From NCBI GenBank assembly GCA_016650415.1, contig JAENVU010000384.1, positions 1 to 7,446 on the forward strand: a stretch of 7,446 nt of DNA, given 5' to 3'. Source of the stretch: Acidimicrobiia bacterium. GTDB lineage: Bacteria > Actinomycetota > Acidimicrobiia > IMCC26256 > JAENVU01. Made by a program: the position numbers and the translations under genes. The notes beneath the pieces were generated by a model. The model searched no databases. It had not been told where the DNA came from and saw only the letters and a list, made by a program, of their open reading frames with translations. Numbering within the stretch: position 1 is the stretch's first letter; each line of letters starts with the position of its first letter. Below are positions 6,348 to 7,446 of the stretch, piece after piece.

Positions 6348-6353
6348 GGGCGG

Positions 6354-6827
6354 GTGCTCCTCGTATTCCTCATCCTCGCGCTGGTGGTCGTGCCGCTCAT
6401 CGAGCTGTTCGTGATCATCCAGGTCGGCCAATGGATCGGATTCCTGCCGACGATTCTGCTGCTCATCGTCATTTCGATCGCTGGGGGGTTCCTCGTCAAG
6501 CGGGAGGGCCTCAGTGCCTGGCGACGAGCGCAGGCGCAGCTCCGGGCCGGCGAGATCCCGGCGGCCGAGCTGGTCGACGGGGCGCTGATCATGGCCGCGG
6601 GGGCGATGCTCCTCACCCCCGGATTCGTCACCGATGCGATCGGCGTACTGCTGCTGATCCCCGCGATGCGTTTCCTGCCGCGCCGATGGGCTCAGAACCA
6701 CCGCGCCACCCGCACGACCGGACGTGTCTACGGCCGCGTCATCGACGTGCGCGGGACCGCAGGCCCCGATCCGGCCGACCGTCCCGCGATCGAACCGCCG
6801 CCGTCCCCGCCCCCCGACGCACCCTGA
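6354..6827 (+). CDS. fxsA: FxsA family membrane protein
   Basis: From the GTG at 6354 the product has 157 residues. It matches FxsA: hydrophobic N-terminus with PLIELFVIIQVGQWIG (14-29), PTILLLIVISIAGGFLVKREG (32-52), a polar loop, and the membrane-associated LLTPGFVTDAIGVLLLIP (86-103). That gives about three membrane segments. The C-terminal tail is basic and then rich in Pro and Asp, ending in PPPSPPPDAP. In E. coli FxsA overexpression relieves exclusion of phage T7 by the F plasmid protein PifA; the normal role is unknown. The GTG is chosen because it sits right at the first hydrophobic residue; the frame continues open far upstream but only as a shadow of rmuC. It follows rmuC by 32 bp and may be co-transcribed with it or have its own promoter. 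Confidence 0.92.
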   Translation: MLLVFLILALVVVPLIELFVIIQVGQWIGFLPTILLLIVISIAGGFLVKREGLSAWRRAQAQLRAGEIPAAELVDGALIMAAGAMLLTPGFVTDAIGVLLLIPAMRFLPRRWAQNHRATRTTGRVYGRVIDVRGTAGPDPADRPAIEPPPSPPPDAP

Positions 6828-6864
6828 TCCGACTCACCCTGATCCGATGCACCCCGGTCCGATC
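6820..6864 (+). repeat. Three-unit 15-bp tandem repeat over the fxsA stop codon
   Basis: Units are CACCCTGATCCGACT (6820-6834), CACCCTGATCCGATG (6835-6849) and CACCCCGGTCCGATC (6850-6864). The first 13 bases are identical in units 1 and 2 and differ by two transitions in unit 3. The fxsA TGA (6825-6827) lies in unit 1, and because the period is a multiple of three a second in-frame TGA lies in unit 2. The repeat therefore may have arisen by local duplication of the gene end. Confidence 0.75.
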
Positions 6865-6868
6865 GGGG
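6852..6868. terminator. Terminator-like hairpin between fxsA and the right-edge gene
   Basis: CCCCGG (6852-6857) and TCGGGG (6863-6868) form a GC-rich 6-bp stem with one G-U pair and a 5-nt loop, 25 bp after the fxsA stop and 21 bp from the stop of the opposing gene. No T-run follows. The perfect palindrome CGGGTCGACCCG abuts it at 6869-6880. Placement between convergent genes suggests bidirectional termination. Confidence 0.45.
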
Positions 6869-6880
6869 CGGGTCGACCCG
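6869..6880. repeat. Perfect 12-bp palindrome
   Basis: CGGGTCGACCCG equals its own reverse complement. It sits between the convergent fxsA and right-edge genes, directly after the terminator-like hairpin. It may extend the termination structure or be a protein-binding site; short GC-rich palindromes also arise by chance at this base composition. Confidence 0.4.
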
Positions 6881-6888
6881 AGGATGGC

Positions 6889-7446
6889 TCAGGTGACCCG
6901 CAACAGCTCCGGAGCAGGCGGACAATCGGCGCGCCGGTCGAGGACACCGATACCTTCGAGCCCATCGGGACCGACGACCATGTCGAAGGTCCGTGGCGGG
7001 CATTCGGCGTAGGGCACATCGTCGTCGGCCAACTCGGTGGCCCGTTCGAGCGCTTCGAGCATTCGTTCCGGAAGCGCGTATCCGCGTGGCACCACCAACC
7101 AGATCTTCGATCCCACCGAGCGAGCCGCATCGACCAGCTCCTCGGTCCCCGGCGCGACCAACACCCGCCCCGCGCCACACACCATCGGGACCACCACGAG
7201 ATGGGTGGGTTCCAGAACCAGCAACTCCGACTCGTCGATCACCCGCACCGATTGCACCGACGCCCGCAGCCGTCGCGAGAGTTGCGCATCGGAGCGGCCG
7301 GAGCGCACGGCGAGCAGTTCGAGGTCGATGCGTTCTGCGAGGCCGTCGCGCACGACGTCGGGCCAGCCCACCACCGCGACGGGCGAGTCGTGCGGGAACG
7401 GGAGCGACCCGGCCAGCCGGGCGCCGGTGGGATCGGCGCGGTACTC
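6889..7446 (-). CDS. Unassigned protein, 5' partial, weakly eIF2B-like
   Basis: The frame is open from the right edge down to the TGA at 6889-6891, giving 185 residues of a longer protein. A GTG at 7374 is in frame, but the reading continues without a stop for 24 codons to the edge, so the start is probably outside. I do not recognise a definite family. The visible order is VAVVGWPDVVRDGL, then a charged region with RSDAQLSRRLR, then ESELLVLEPTHLVVVPMVCG, APGTEELVDAARSVG, SKIWLVVPRGYALPERM, and a Cys/Pro-containing end. Alternating hydrophobic strands and helices suggest a Rossmann-like alpha/beta fold. The G-T-x-x-L-x-x-A-A pattern and the following W/V-rich strand recall the C-terminal part of eIF2B-related proteins, which is a weak inference. 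It is convergent with fxsA. Confidence 0.72.
   Translation of the reverse strand, partial: EYRADPTGARLAGSLPFPHDSPVAVVGWPDVVRDGLAERIDLELLAVRSGRSDAQLSRRLRASVQSVRVIDESELLVLEPTHLVVVPMVCGAGRVLVAPGTEELVDAARSVGSKIWLVVPRGYALPERMLEALERATELADDDVPYAECPPRTFDMVVGPDGLEGIGVLDRRADCPPAPELLRVT

Noticed and set aside
5613..6353. Long frame upstream of fxsA as an N-terminal extension
   Set aside because: It lies within rmuC in another frame and is Arg-rich; FxsA homology begins right at the GTG at 6354.

Overview
The window is dense, high-GC bacterial chromosome with strong G/C third-position bias, long open frames on both strands, and short or overlapping gene junctions. Composition and gene families (Glyoxalase_6-type VOC protein, stand-alone 5'-3' exonuclease, mycobacterial-style EchA crotonase with a CDIG motif, Tat-exported amidohydrolase with an actinobacterial N-terminal extension) suggest an Actinomycetota, perhaps an Acidimicrobiia/Ilumatobacter-like organism. 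The lineage is an inference from family resemblance, not a search. There are no RNA genes, IS elements, CRISPR arrays or phage genes in view.

Layout: (1) 1-3582, plus strand: five tightly packed genes that look like one transcription unit. They are a tandem-domain VOC protein (5' end cut by the window edge), a stand-alone FEN/PolA-type 5'-3' exonuclease whose start overlaps the VOC stop (ATGA), an enoyl-CoA hydratase/isomerase-like crotonase, an SDR oxidoreductase and an SRPBCC-fold protein. The last three form a plausible acyl-CoA or small-lipid set: the crotonase and SDR are the kinds of enzyme used in beta-oxidation-like chemistry, and the SRPBCC protein could bind a hydrophobic ligand. 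(2) 3605-5062, minus strand: an amidohydrolase_2-type protein with a twin-arginine signal and lipobox, convergent with the first cluster and separated from it by 22 bp holding a small hairpin. (3) 5063-5157: the only divergent intergenic region. (4) 5158-6827, plus strand: rmuC (membrane-anchored nuclease-fold protein) followed by fxsA (small membrane protein). (5) 6828-6888: convergent intergenic segment with a 15-bp tandem repeat, a terminator-like hairpin and a palindrome. (6) 6889 to the right edge, minus strand: the C-terminal part of an unassigned protein with a weak eIF2B-like look.

Most of the window is ordinary chromosomal housekeeping and accessory metabolism, and I do not see a convincing new defence or mobile system. 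The points most worth a second look are the crotonase lacking both canonical catalytic glutamates, the amidohydrolase with a long pre-Tat extension and an altered HxH motif, two starts placed as expected for leaderless mRNAs, the repeat spanning the fxsA stop, and the unassigned right-edge gene.
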